Positions 1 through 14,764 of a stretch of DNA of 37,429 nucleotides are shown here, one piece after another. Each line of letters starts with the position of its first letter. The first letter of the stretch is position 1. Made by a program: the position numbers and the translations under genes. Source of the stretch: Pelargonium nanum (Eukaryota; Streptophyta; Magnoliopsida; Geraniales; Geraniaceae); the NCBI GenBank assembly GCA_036897485.1, contig JAYMTF010000394.1, positions 1 through 37,429 of the forward strand, given 5' to 3'. Below the pieces are notes generated by a model, which saw only the letters and a program-made list of their open reading frames with translations, made no database searches and was not told the origin of the DNA.

Positions 1-417
1 TTTTTACTGTAATTTTAACGGCTCCGTTAACAAATTTGACGGAATGTCCTTAAATGACTGGATTTTTAAAAACGTTTGGACCAAACTGACTCGTTTACAT
101 AACTTATGTACTAAATTAGCACGTTTGATAGTTGATTGACTAAAATGACACAAACTGGATAGTTCATGGACTAATTTGGATCTTATTCCTTTCTTTTATT
201 TGATTTTTTACTGGCTCATATCCAAACTTTTCTTAATATTGAACCCTTGGGTCTGAAATTTTATAGGAGTTGAGAGAGACATTTGGACTATTTTCTTTTT
301 AATTATCTGATTTAATCCAACACTGGACATGAAAGATCACAAGAATGACAAATTTCTTTGTGGCTAAACTATATTCACCAATACTTATTTTATTTTATTT
401 CACGAATAAATTGACAG
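1..417 (+). other. Intron (3' part) of the BAHD gene
   Basis: AT-rich sequence without coding capacity, ending in the acceptor used by the BAHD exon. The first 60 bases contain a short palindromic AACGGCTCCGTTAAC stretch of the kind found at ends of plant DNA transposons. No second end was found inside the window, so I do not call an element. Confidence 0.5.
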
Positions 418-1305
418 GTGACACGTCTTAAATGTGGTGGATTCATATTTGCAATTCGTCTTAATCACGTGATGGCAGATGCTACTGGCCTAGCTCAATT
501 TCTAAATGCTCTGGGTGAGATGTCACGTGGTGTATCAACTCTCTCTGTTTCTCCGGTATGGGAGAGGGAGTTGCTCAACGCCATGATCCCACCACGCATA
601 GCATGTACACATCATGAATACGATGAAGTGCCTAATCCTGAAGGCACCAATGTTGACATAGTATGCCGTTACTTCTCTTTTGGTCGAAATGAGCTTTCTG
701 CTATTCGTAAACTTCTACCTCAACATCTGCATCTATGTACAAAATTTGAGATACTCACAGCGTATGTTTGGCGTTGTCGCACAATAGCACTAAGACTTGA
801 TCAAGAAACTGAGGTTAGAGCACTATGTGTTGTCAATGCACGAACCAAATTCAACCCTCCGCTACCAACCGGATATTATGGCAACGTTGTTGCGTATGGG
901 GTGCCTACAACGACAGCGGGAAAGCTTGTTAAAAGTCCTCTAAGCTATGCAGTGGAATTGGTAAAGGCAGCTAAAAGGAATGTTACCCAAGAATATGTAC
1001 AATCAGTTGCAAGTTTGATGGTGATTAAAGGTAGACCTCACTTTAAAGTGATAGGGTCATACCTTGTTTCAAGTGTGGTTCATATTGGGTTTAGTGAGGT
1101 GGATTATGGGTGGGGCAAGGCATTGTACGGAGGGCAAGCCATGGGTGGGGGAGGAACGAAAGGACTATGGGTTGTGAGCTTTCACATTCCATGCAAGAAC
1201 CAACACCAAGAACAAGGAATTTTGATCCCGGTTCGGTTGCCTGCTCTTGCCATGGAAAGGTTTCAAAAGGAGCTCCACACCAACTTAATAACATCATCTC
1301 TATAA
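418..1305 (+). CDS. BAHD acyltransferase, last exon (benzyl alcohol O-benzoyltransferase-like), 5' partial
   Basis: BAHD enzymes move an acyl group from acyl-CoA to an alcohol or amine in the cytosol. This exon encodes about 295 residues. It carries the catalytic HxxxD motif (HVMAD, exon residues 17-21) and the structural DFGWG motif as DYGWG (229-233). Other family-like stretches are CGGFIFAIRLNH, NARTKFNPPLPTGYYGN and KGRPHF. These resemble benzyl alcohol O-benzoyltransferase, methanol anthraniloyltransferase and hexenol acetyltransferase proteins, so the true substrate cannot be fixed. The exon opens directly after a TTGACAG acceptor ending at 417, where relatives have the intron just before VTRLKCGG, and ends in TAA at 1303-1305. 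Relatives are about 460 residues, so roughly 165 N-terminal residues should lie in an exon left of the window. No frame break is seen. I infer a functional gene, but a pseudogene lacking exon 1 cannot be excluded. Confidence 0.88.
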   Translation: MTRLKCGGFIFAIRLNHVMADATGLAQFLNALGEMSRGVSTLSVSPVWERELLNAMIPPRIACTHHEYDEVPNPEGTNVDIVCRYFSFGRNELSAIRKLLPQHLHLCTKFEILTAYVWRCRTIALRLDQETEVRALCVVNARTKFNPPLPTGYYGNVVAYGVPTTTAGKLVKSPLSYAVELVKAAKRNVTQEYVQSVASLMVIKGRPHFKVIGSYLVSSVVHIGFSEVDYGWGKALYGGQAMGGGGTKGLWVVSFHIPCKNQHQEQGILIPVRLPALAMERFQKELHTNLITSSL

Positions 1306-1344
1306 ACTAAAGTTTCTAGAGATGAATTTACAACAATATTTATG

Positions 1345-1505
1345 AGTCTTTTTTTTTCTTACTAAACCATGAGGTTACTGAGCGGGTCCGCAAACTTGCG
1401 GTTGACACCTTTAAGCCGTTCTACCACACCCAGACTAATCCTCATTCGAACTCGAGATCTTAGGTTAAGCTGTAACTACCTCTTACCAGTTGACAGTCTT
1501 TCATC
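1345..1505 (-). repeat. Probable degraded tRNA-derived SINE
   Basis: Read on the minus strand, a B-box-like GAGTTCGAATGAGG follows an A-box-like TAGTTACAGCTTAACC at tRNA-like spacing. The sequence ends in an A-rich tail, seen as the T run at 1348-1357 on the plus strand. This is the layout of a tRNA-derived SINE. No target-site duplication was identified. It differs from the main SINE family of the window. Confidence 0.45.
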
Positions 1506-1563
1506 AACTTTGTAATTTTATTAAATATTAAAATAAACCCTTGCCATTAATTAATAAATTGAA

Positions 1564-1605
1564 TGATATTATTATTATTATTATTATTATTGATGATGAT
1601 ACACG
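1564..1605. repeat. ATT/GAT trinucleotide microsatellite
   Basis: About nine ATT units are followed by three GAT units. This is a simple repeat of likely variable length. Confidence 0.85.
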
Positions 1606-1754
1606 TTTTTTTTTTAAGTTTTACGACAAATGAAAACACAACACATGGAACTAGAGAACCACGTCACCAAGCTTCACGACTACGAGACATACTCCGAAAG
1701 CACGTGCCCAAGGCACTCGGCTGGAGACGAACTTGCACCCGATCACCAATGCTC

Positions 1755-1900
1755 TCACCCTAAGTCATGAGACGTGTCCGAAGTCTTTGACAGTGCCTGA
1801 GGACGTCCGGCCTCGTCTAGAGCCAATGTGCGTGCCCTAAGCCATGAGACACACCCAAGAACGTCCGGCCTCGCCCAAAACCAATATGTGTGCGCCAAAA
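1755..1900. repeat. GC-rich imperfect tandem duplication
   Basis: Two adjacent units each begin CCCTAAG(T/C)CATGAGAC and share ACGTCCGGCCTCG and AGAGCCAATGTG/AAACCAATATGTG. The first unit is about 75 bases and the second about 62. The block is visibly more GC-rich than its surroundings and has many CpG sites. It may be a retrotransposon or satellite fragment; the source family is not recognised. Confidence 0.6.
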
Positions 1901-2079
1901 CAAACTAATAAAATGAACTATTTCGAACTAAAATTTTAATTTTAAGGACCCTCCAATATATATTATAATATCCATAGACTAAGCGAGTGACTTTTGAAAA
2001 GTTCGACAACCTATAGATAATATATATTTTGTTGATATTATATATTTTTCTTGAAAGTTTGTTGATTTATATGTAGTTT

Positions 2080-2240
2080 TGGGTTCAGGCGGGTCGCTCC
2101 AAAACTTAACGAGATTTACTAGATTCAGGCGGATCGCTCTGCTCCCATCAATTCACTTGGGTGAGTATACCGTGATCTCAAAAGAGAATCCAAAGCGTTT
2201 AAACCGTTTGACACACCCTGCTTTGGCGAGAAAAAAAAGG
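2080..2240 (-). repeat. SINE copy, main family of this window
   Basis: On the minus strand it starts near AAAGCAGGGTGTGTCAAACG and continues with GGTTTAAACGCTTTGGATTC. This matches the heads of the copies at 28703 and 35899 (GGYYAAGYGGTTTAA, then a TTTGGAT or TTCGGAT block). The B box is decayed. It lies directly upstream of the SRP54 leader. Confidence 0.6.
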
Positions 2241-2371
2241 GGACAATTAGACGAGTCATACTATACGAGTCGATGAGGGTAAACTCGGGGAAGCGTTATA
2301 CAACCAAGATTTCCTCAGAAAACATCTCTCCGCCGGGAAACCCAGCAGATCTCTCTCTTCTTTCAACCCCA

Positions 2372-2380
2372 AAACCCTAA
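2372..2380 (+). promoter_or_regulatory. Telo-box in the SRP54 leader region
   Basis: AAACCCTAA lies about 130 bases before the SRP54 start codon in a CT-rich leader. Telo-boxes near the transcription start are typical of plant genes for translation and protein handling, and bind TRB/PUR-type factors. The function here is inferred from motif and position only. Confidence 0.5.
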
Positions 2381-2506
2381 TTTCCCCTATAACTCAAAAT
2401 TCAATTCCTTCACCTTCATCAATCCAATCTTAACCCCAAATCCGGCTCCGATTTGCCTCCTATTTGACGAAGAAGAAGAGAGAGAGAAGCAAAAGAGAAA
2501 GCGAAG

Positions 2507-6689
<4,183 letters not shown>

Positions 6690-7000
6690 TACATCGATTT
6701 CACTTGTACGTTTTGCTGGCAATTAATTACTGTATTTTAATTCCCAATACATCTTCTATCTCTGTAGACAAGTTTTTGGTCTTTCCTTTGTCATGTTGAG
6801 ATTCAATGTTAAAGTGAGCGGTTAAATTTCTAAGATTGAATGTGTATTGTAGAAACATACTGTAGGGTTGAATCTGAACAAATCAGCAATCCATTTGGAC
6901 GTATGTAGCTCCTTTATTAGATCAGAGTATGACAATGCCACAGCAAATTCTGACCACATAAAAAGAAAAAGCTACAACGTATTTATTGCAATTGTTATTT
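6690..7000 (+). other. SRP54 3' flank and probable 3' UTR
   Basis: AT-rich sequence after the stop codon with no coding potential. I see no other feature up to the LINE remnant. Confidence 0.5.
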
Positions 7001-7009
7001 CTATTAATA

Positions 7010-7193
7010 ATAAAAGAGGTTTGTAAGAGCACGAGCTATTCGTTTATCGAGTTTTGTTTTATTCCTAGGTCTGCAAATTGGGTGGCTTATATGGTAGCGT
7101 GGTTTGGGGACTTAGCTCCTATAGACATCTCTAGTTTGTTGCTTTTGGATTCACAGGTTTTGATAAATAAATATAAAGAATAAAAAAAAAAGG
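7010..7193 (+). pseudogene. LINE 3' remnant: RNase H-like C-terminus plus poly(A)
   Basis: One frame (6986-7183) encodes a short peptide with FCFIPRSANWVAYMVAWFG. This resembles the C-terminal RNase H-like (RVT_3) region of plant LINE reverse transcriptases, where the usual form is a PRSAN-x-VAD/HxxA pattern. A TAA follows at the natural end, then a run of ten A residues (7184-7193). This is the signature of a 5'-truncated LINE insertion. No target-site duplication was found. It is non-functional. Confidence 0.6.
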
Positions 7194-7199
7194 TTGAAC

Positions 7200-7760
7200 T
7201 TCAATTACTTTACTGATGTACTTTTATGCCAAAACTATGCATAAGAGGAGTAATCACCTATATTATTTGTTTATTTATTTTTGTAAGTTTGTTGAACTTG
7301 AATTGTCGGTGATATTCTTTTAATAAATTAATTTCACTTAACATATAGGACACAAGACAAATATATCATATTAGTTTTTTTTTTTTTAAAATTTCAAAAT
7401 ATAAATATAATCTTTCATTTTGAGACTAGGAAAATATACCGTAATGCAATTCCAAAATAATAAAACATGCAAGTGGGAAGAGGAGTTAATGAATACCAAT
7501 TATGGATTGTGAAAAAATTACCCGCAACCCGTTCAAATTCGTCCGCACCCGCTGTAAAAACCAACACCGTTGGGCTAACGGACGACCCGTTGCTCTTAGA
7601 ATCCAACCTACGAGCCAACCTGCAACTCGCTTCCTCATATCCATAAGTCCAACCACAAAATAAAAGCATACACACCATGAACAAATCATGAAATGCAGAT
7701 GCTGAATATTACTTTGTTAGCATCCGGATTTTGAACCTCTGACACCCGGAGAAATAAGTT
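7200..7760. other. Non-coding spacer
   Basis: AT-rich DNA with a T run at 7376-7387. A moderately GC-rich patch at 7520-7640 contains scattered CGACCCG/AACCCG words, perhaps from a decayed element. No gene is supported. Confidence 0.4.
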
Positions 7761-8620
7761 GCAGTCCGATATTAGTAAATTATGAAAAAAATGAAGCTAC
7801 ATACGGAAGTGGAAGCTACACTTCTACGCGACATTTTAGTATAGGAAGCTCAACCTCTTTTATGCAATCCAACATCAAAATATTAAAATTTAACATGGTA
7901 TCAAAACCCGTTTTAGTCCAAACATGTGGCCCAATCATGTGGTCTCGATGCACATGTAGTACATGACAAGTTCCCAACAATGGCACACATGAAGAAGAAA
8001 GATGTCAACACATTGAGATAAAAGGCTCCCAATCAAGCACGCGTAGAGCCCATTATAAAGACAAAAGTGAGACTTGTGCTTGAGGATGAGTGTTGAATAT
8101 AAAAAATCCAACATTGATAAAGTATGAAAAATGAAGCTACATACAAAGTTGAATGTCAAACATTATTAACAAAGTTAACATTTTTGCATGAGAAGTTGAA
8201 GCTCTCATATGTAGCTCAATATCAAAATAATGAAACTGTTGTGTTGTATCACACGTCAAAAGAATAAGAAGTTCACGATAACTTGACGTTGGCTCTCCAG
8301 CAATTATAGCTTATGTTTTTTTGGGTTACGTAAAAGTTTAATTGAACGAACATATATATATATATATGAGATAAGACAAAATGCCATGCACTATCCTGAT
8401 TAGGCATTGAAATTATATCCAAGACCAAGAATGCCCACTACACTATGGTCTAAGCAAAGCGCTAAGTCGCTAACCAGTTGTAGTTCCTTATTTGTTAAAT
8501 TGGCTTTGCCATTCTATAAACATATGGTTTCTTTCCTCATTTTTCATCATATGTCTACACAAGTAATTGAAATTTGATGGGACAAAACAATTAAATAGCT
8601 CATAGGAGCAGGGTCAAACA
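7760..8620 (+). mobile_element. Miniature copia-type LTR element (TRIM-like) with PBS, PPT and 3' LTR
   Basis: A damaged 5' LTR (about 7760-7895) ends in TTTAACA. It is followed directly by TGGTATCAAAACC (7896-7908), a close match to the primer-binding site used by initiator-Met tRNA in copia elements (TGGTATCAGAGC). Only about 195 bases separate it from the purine-rich TTGAGGATGAG (8080-8090). The 3' LTR, 8091-8620, starts TGTTGAATAT and ends GGGTCAAACA. The two LTRs share blocks such as ATGAAAAAAATGAAGCTAC and CAATATCAAAATA, but the 5' copy lacks several hundred bases. There are no gag or pol frames, so it is non-autonomous. The LTR is also present, inverted, in SRP54 intron 3. Confidence 0.7.
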
Positions 8621-9976
8621 TGAAGCATGTCTAATTAGTGTGTCCTAATTATATGTTTAAGTTATTGACTTTATTTAGAAGAAAACTTAGTTATGATTAG
8701 GGTTGTAAATTGGAGGATTTTTTAAAAAAAAATTGACGGTCATGTGCGCACATGTTCTTGTAAATATGTCTCCAGAGATGGATTTGTGTCAGACGAAAAC
8801 TTTTGGTTTTGAGTGTGGCGCTTAGGTGGCGCTCGGACGCCACGTGTCGTCATGTGATTCGTTGTCGTGACTTATGATTTTTTTTTTGTATTATCTATAC
8901 TTATATGAAAAAATTATATATAGTTGAGAAGTTTGTGTAATTCTCCCAAAGAAAGTTATAAATGTTTGTCATTTAGGTGAGTTAATAAAAAAAATGAAAT
9001 ATGTTGAATGAAACTTTTAGTAAGTATTGCAAAATTATTAGATGAACTTTAAGAGTCTGAAAATGTTTAAAGCTGAGCTTTGTATTTTGTAAAAGAAAAA
9101 GGCTATTGGTTCCAAATTTCGTACAAATTTTTTTACAAAATGACGTGACAATTTACGTGGCTCATTTTTATTTTATATTATTGTGATTGATAATTAAGTT
9201 TAAATAATAAAAACGCGATATATATATATGATACAACCACCCTCCTATGAATTTTTGACGCAGATCGCCCGGTTTATAAAATATGATATACACTTGGCGT
9301 ATTATAATTCGGTAAAATTTCATGTATTATTAATAGTTGGCGTTGGTTGGTAGCCAACATCATAATCACAAAGATATGAAAGACGGCCTTTAATGCTGCG
9401 ATCACCTAACTACCTTTTCATTTTTGTTTTCTTGGGCTGGTCAGGGTGGATAGAGCTGGGCCCACAATCCCTAGTTATCTCAAAAACTATAACCTTATTT
9501 TAGCTCCAACAACAACGACAATGTCCAATCCATATTCATAACCTATAAAATAATTCAGTAGCAATTAAGCTTTGATTCTTACAAAGTCCTCTTATTTGTT
9601 TGTTTTTTTTCAAAACCCAAGTCATTGTTGCCACTTAATTGACAATATTGCTAACAATTCTTAGATAGTTTTTGCTCATGAGAGAGCATCAATATAAATG
9701 AAAACTATAGATATATCATGTGGACTGGTCACAAAAAAATAGATGTACTTGTAAAATCTCGTGTGTTGCAAGAGATACTAAAAATGTTTATTATAATATA
9801 AAAATAAAATTTTGAAATATAAAACAAATTTTGCAATAATTCTTTTTGAAGAAACAAAGTTACAATAATTAATTAAGCTTGGATTATATTTTTTGCAGCC
9901 GTGGAATAATACAAAAAAATTAAAAATTAGAAAATGTTTAAACGTGTACATATGACATAACTATTATACAAAATAA
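8621..9976. other. Non-coding spacer
   Basis: AT-rich DNA without credible frames. There is a short CpG-rich patch at 8810-8870 containing a G-box-like CCACGTGTCG. Sequence at 9115-9190, with GACGTGACA and ACGTGG words, looks like an end of a small DNA transposon, but no matching end was found. Confidence 0.4.
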
Positions 9977-11043
9977 GGCTAAATAGTTTTGCCTCCCTTG
10001 AACTGACAGATTTTATTGTTTTAGCTCCTACCTTGTTTCACGCATGGTTTTGACCCTTAAATATTTCTTCTTTTTTTAAAAAATTTTTTGCTCTATTGAC
10101 GTACTATATCATGTTATTTATCGCCACATCCCTTGTGTCTGTCACGCAAGCCATCACATCAGCCGCCAAATGACACGTCACACTCGAGACTCTACTATTT
10201 GAAACGCACTGTTTTGATCTTACCTTCCTCCTTCATCGTATTTCCTTTTCTTTCGCCTGCAGCTGGTAACCAACGACGGACAACCGTCGCCTCTACCTTG
10301 CACCACCACTCCCCACGTCTTGGCCGTCTTCTCCTTCTCCACTTTCTCCTCCTCCTCTTCCTCCTTATCCTTGAGCTCCTCCACGAAAATCACTCCCTCC
10401 GACGACAGAGCCTCTCCTCGCTCCCGTTTCGTTTTCACCGTCGACCATTTGGGCAATTAGCACAGCCACAGTTCAAAAATTGTTGACATCATCAACTCAA
10501 TCAACACAATACACAAAATTTAGACCGATCCAGATGAGCTCACACTCGAAACCGAGACAAACCCGGATCCCAAGCCTCACCCTTGATCGTGCCCAAGTCA
10601 CAGACGGGGCAGCGGATGTCCTATCTTCTCACCACCTCCGCTACCATTTGAATCGAAACCCGAGAAGCCGCCACTGTGATCCCTGCTGCCTCCGGGCTAG
10701 TTGCGCAAGAGGATCACTGCTGAAACCTTGTCGAAGCTCCTGACCTTGTCATTGCCTTTGTTTTTTTTACAGTTGATTAATTTGACGAGACCTCGTCCAG
10801 AACGCTTGGAGAAGGACGAAAATATGTCCAAAATGTTGTGTTTCAATAAGTGTCTCGGAGGTGACGTGGCGGCTTGCGTGGAAGACACATGTGATGTGGC
10901 AGTAAGTAAACTGATATAGCAGGTTAATAAGGCTAGAATAAAAAAAATTAAAAAAGTTTAAGGGCCAAAACCATATGCGAAACAAGGCAGAAGCTAAAAC
11001 CATAAATTTTACCAGTCCATGAGAGACAAAACTAATTAATCCT
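9977..11043. mobile_element. Mutator-like element with long TIRs and a GC-rich interior (Pack-MULE candidate)
   Basis: The left end (GGCTAAATAGTTTTGCCTCC) is the imperfect reverse complement of the right end. Matching inner blocks include TAGCTCCTACCTTGTTTC versus its complement near 10980-11000 and GGTTTTGACCCTTAAA versus its complement at 10955-10975. Similarity continues into GACGTG(T/G)C-rich blocks, so the arms are about 200 bases. The interior (about 10150-10740) is much richer in C and G than the flanks and has CT-rich codon-like texture, as in captured exon fragments. No donor gene was recognised and the frames there are short and broken. No clean 9-bp target duplication was seen. A small relative lies at 13693. 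Confidence 0.65.
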
Positions 11044-11584
11044 AGATTTAATTATATTTTAGTCATTATGATCAATGACATGAACTTGTAAATAAAAGAA
11101 TTAACAATGACAATATAGAAAGATAAAATAAAAGTGGGGATATAAACATCCATCAAGAACCGGGAGACCAGAAAAGTTTGTCTGAATAACAAATATCGCC
11201 TATCATATGGTATTCTTTTTTCAGCATATACGAGAGATTTTGAATTACAAGAATCTTTATTTTTCATTATCTCTCATTTGACATATTTTACCCAAACACA
11301 ATAAAGTGAACTTTACATTTGATTTTGCCACTTTCTTATGTAGAATTGGAGTGCCAAATGATACCTAAATGAAGATACTTAAAATTAATTTTCAAAAATT
11401 AAAAATCCACTCAGTTTTTCAAAAAAATATTATATAGAAAATTATTTTATTATCTAAATTTATACATAGATATCAGTATTAAAATACGGTAGTATGAGTA
11501 TCCCAAATATTCAAAACTTACATTATACAATGACAATTTATCTTAACGATTAATTTAAGATATGTGAAAAATCAAAACGCACCA
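11044..11584. other. Non-coding spacer
   Basis: AT-rich DNA between two transposon-like blocks. I see no gene, RNA or repeat that I can support. Confidence 0.4.
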
Positions 11585-12850
11585 TGGACTCTAGCTCAAT
11601 TTGGTGGCTGCACTTCTAGTAAAAAATTAAAGTGGTGGGTGAACTTTCAAAAGTCACAAACTAATGATTGAACTTTTCAAAAGTTAAACAAACTAGTGGC
11701 TACCGTTAGATATCCGTTAACTTTAACTATTAATTGTTGATGTAACATAGTTGACCAGTCAAATTTTGTCGTTGTTTTTATTTGTTTTGTAAAAAATAAT
11801 ATATATTTTTAACAATTTGATGCTTCATTTTCGCTTCTAACAAGTTTTTTTTTTAATTTCATTATTTTGTAAACGCACAAAATTATTAATTTGATTTTTT
11901 TAAATGAATTTCATGAACAAAAATGAAAAAATTTAGTAAATTTATTTTTTATCTAAAGAAACTAAATTCATGATTTCTAAGAACTATCATAACTAAGAAA
12001 GACGTGGATATGTGTTCATAAACCAATCTAAATATTTTTCGCATGTTTCAAAAGAATTTTTTTTATATTAAATTCAAGTATAAATAAAAAGTTTTCTTCT
12101 TTTTGTTTAAGTAAACTTCTAAAGATTTTAGTTTGTTTTGATAAAAAATAATTAAAAATGTTCAATAAAAAAATTCATAAGCTTATGTTTTGATACTCGA
12201 TTGTTGCATTTTATATTAAAAGTGAATGAAAAATTTATTTATGCTTGAATTTTAATTTTTAATTTTTTTTCTTCTGGAATATGATAAAAATATTGATATG
12301 GTTGTATGAATATGTATTTTTTAAATGAAATCATGATTCTCTTATGAAATTATTTATTAAGTTTTTATTATTATCTTTTTTTATAAGCAACGGGACAAGC
12401 AGGTCTGCTAGCCCTGTGTTTCTCACCCCCTAGTGGGGGCGTCACCCTGTTAGTTGTTAGTTTTTTCCATAAATCCCACCCCATATCGTCGGCAAGGAGG
12501 CTCGAACCTGAGACCACAAAGAAAATCCAAAACGCATCAACCGCTTGACCCAACATGCCTTGGTTTATTATCTAAAACGTTACTTTTATTTTCAATTTTG
12601 TCCATCACATTTTTTTTCTAAAAAGAAAATGTAAAAATAATTTATAAATTTTCTATAAGAAAATAATTGGTCAAAGTTAGTAAACATCGGTCGGTAACAT
12701 CAAATTAGCAATTAACATTTCAAGTTAACTGATATTTAACAAAAGTCACTAGTTTGTTTAAATTCAACCACTAGTTTGTGACTTTTAAAAGTTCGATCAC
12801 CATTTTAATTTTTTGTTCAGACTTCAGCTACCAAATTGACCTAATGTCCA
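11585..12850. mobile_element. Non-autonomous long-TIR element (Mutator-like), with a nested SINE
   Basis: The left arm, TGGACTCTAGCTCAATTTGG and onward to about 11760, pairs with the reverse complement of 12660-12850, which begins TGGACATTAGGTCAATTTGG. Shared inner words are AAAAAATTAAA, GAACTTTCAAAAGTCACAAAC, AAACAAACTAGTG and TTAACTATTAATTG-like runs, with indels and substitutions. The arms are about 170-190 bases. The interior is AT-rich and has no transposase. A SINE is inserted near the right arm. A target duplication was not resolved. Confidence 0.7.
12377..12564 (-). mobile_element. Full-length SINE with target-site duplication, nested in the long-TIR element
   Basis: On the minus strand it starts CCAAGGCATGTTGGGTCAAG, continues through an A-box region (GGGTCAAGCGGTTGATGCG) and a perfect-looking B box (GGTTCGAGCC), and ends in an A-rich tail (T run at 12377 on the plus strand). 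The nine-base repeat TTATTATCT flanks it at 12368-12376 and 12565-12573. It is the best-preserved SINE copy in the window. The A and B boxes suggest RNA polymerase III transcription of the ancestral element. Confidence 0.8.
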
Positions 12851-13692
12851 AAGGCGGTAACATAGATTACTATGCTGCCACCTCATGGAGTCAAAACTCT
12901 ACACGTAAAATATTATAGGTAGTCATTAGCAGAAGCAATGTGTGAAGTTGTCAACTTCCAAACTTATTTTAATTTATTTGGTTTACTTCACTCACAAGCA
13001 TCGTGTGCATTTTTTCAAAGTCAACGTCTCCTTTACACTCTTAAAAAATAAAAACAGATAGGGATAGGTTGGATTGAAAATCTAAACTCATGAAATAAGC
13101 TTATATATAGTAGTATTTGATTTAATTTAGTTTAGATCACATGAATTAAATTTTCTTAAGAAAGAACAATTGAAAGAAAAAGTGAAGATGCACAAAAAGT
13201 CTGGAATATTTTAATTTTTAAACAGTCGTCATGTGTCCCACTCAAAATTTTTTGAGGGTATTTATTCTAGCTTATGAATTAGTCTAATTAGTTTATAAAC
13301 ATTAAAACGGCTATTTTTATTAAATTACGTGTTTGAAATTTTTTAGAAAAAAACATATAAGCTAATGATTATGAGCTAATTATAAAGCCTAAAAAATAAG
13401 TTGGAGGTACACAACTTTTCATTTTTAAGCTTGTAACCAACCAAAAAGAGCCAGTTGGCTATTAAAAAGACATTTATGCTTATATACTTTTTCTATAAAA
13501 AAAAAACTTATGCTTAAATACTTTATGCGGAAAAAATAAAGAAAAAATTTATAATTTTGTGATTCGATATTTGATTTAAGTTGTTTTCATGCTAATATCA
13601 TATAACTTTTCAAAACAAATATGATTACGTTTTAGAATGTTAAAAATTAACAATTTTTTTGGCAATCAAACGTATTGTGTAGTTGATTTTTT
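12851..13692. other. Non-coding spacer
   Basis: AT-rich DNA with homopolymer runs. No coding or RNA feature is supported. Confidence 0.4.
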
Positions 13693-13950
13693 GGTTAAAT
13701 GGTTTTGCCTCCCTAGACTAGTTTTTTTTTTTTGTTTTGTTTTAGTTCCTGCCTTGGTGGTGACGTGACATTTTTATAGTGACGTAGCAGCTGGCGTGAA
13801 AGGTATTGGTGAGGTGGCGGTGCTTAACTTGCTATAACAGGTTAACTGAGTTAATATAAAAAAATAAAAAAGTTTAAGAGCCAAAACCAAAGATCAAATA
13901 AAGCAGGAGATAAAAAAATCAGTTTAGGGGAGACAAAACTATATAACTCT
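13693..13950. mobile_element. Small TIR element related to the 9977-11043 element
   Basis: The left end GGTTAAATGGTTTTGCCTCC and the reverse complement of the right end (GAGTTATATAGTTTTGTCTC) match each other and both ends of the larger element. The right half repeats its GAGGTGGCGG, TAACAGGTTAA and AAAGTTTAAGAGCCAAAACC words. At about 257 bases it is mostly two arms back to back, as in a MITE-like deletion derivative. Confidence 0.65.
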
Positions 13951-14764
13951 AAAATTAAATGCCTTTGAAGATTCTGACGCTGAAAAATGTATACTTCCCG
14001 GAAAAGTCAAGTTTCAAACTAAAACTTCAAATAACTAACTCTTAACGAAATCAAAAATAAAATTGGATTGAACAAAATATCTTACAATGTTTAGAATCTA
14101 ATTTTAATTGGATACAAGATTAAAACTCTAACGAATCAAAATTAAAACCCTACCAAAATTAAAACACTGACACAACCAAAATAACAATACGAGTCTGACC
14201 ATGTCACCAACGAGACGGTGATGACGACATTCCAATGAGGACTCACATAGACCTTATTTGACCCTTTAGTTTTTTTTTTATAATCTAAAATAGTCACTGA
14301 ACTTTTAAATATGGACCCAAAATGGTTATTGTCGTTAGTTTCCATTAGTTTCTTTGTTGAGTTGTCTGACGTGAATTTTAAAATATAATAAATAATTATT
14401 TTTATTCAATCATTTTACATATGTGATGATCTGATTGTATTAAACAACTCATGTGATCAGCACATGACCCGTCACTTAGAAGTTTCATTTGTTCATATTG
14501 TTACGCAAAAAAAAAATATTTGATTTGGTACACGACTGAAGTATATTAAACCAATTTAGTAAACTAGTTAATTCTCAGTTAGTTTTTTTCATTCAAAAAT
14601 ACTGAAATGTATTTATATAAAATAATAACGACACAATAAGCAGTTGATTATAATTTATTTGGACAACAAAAAATATTATCTTATTTTGGGGTGAAAATAA
14701 AATGTTTCAAACATTATAATAACTAAATCTGATAATTTGAATCCGGTCTCACATGAATTTGCAA
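13951..14764. other. Non-coding spacer
   Basis: AT-rich. Around 14260-14350, words such as AGTCACTGAACTTTTAAATA and CAAAATGGTTATTG resemble a single end of another Mutator-like element. No partner end was located. Confidence 0.4.

Noticed and set aside
10133-10486. Open frame in the GC-rich interior of the long-TIR element as a gene
   Set aside because: No domain, low-complexity CT-rich composition, frames open on both strands, and placement inside a transposon.
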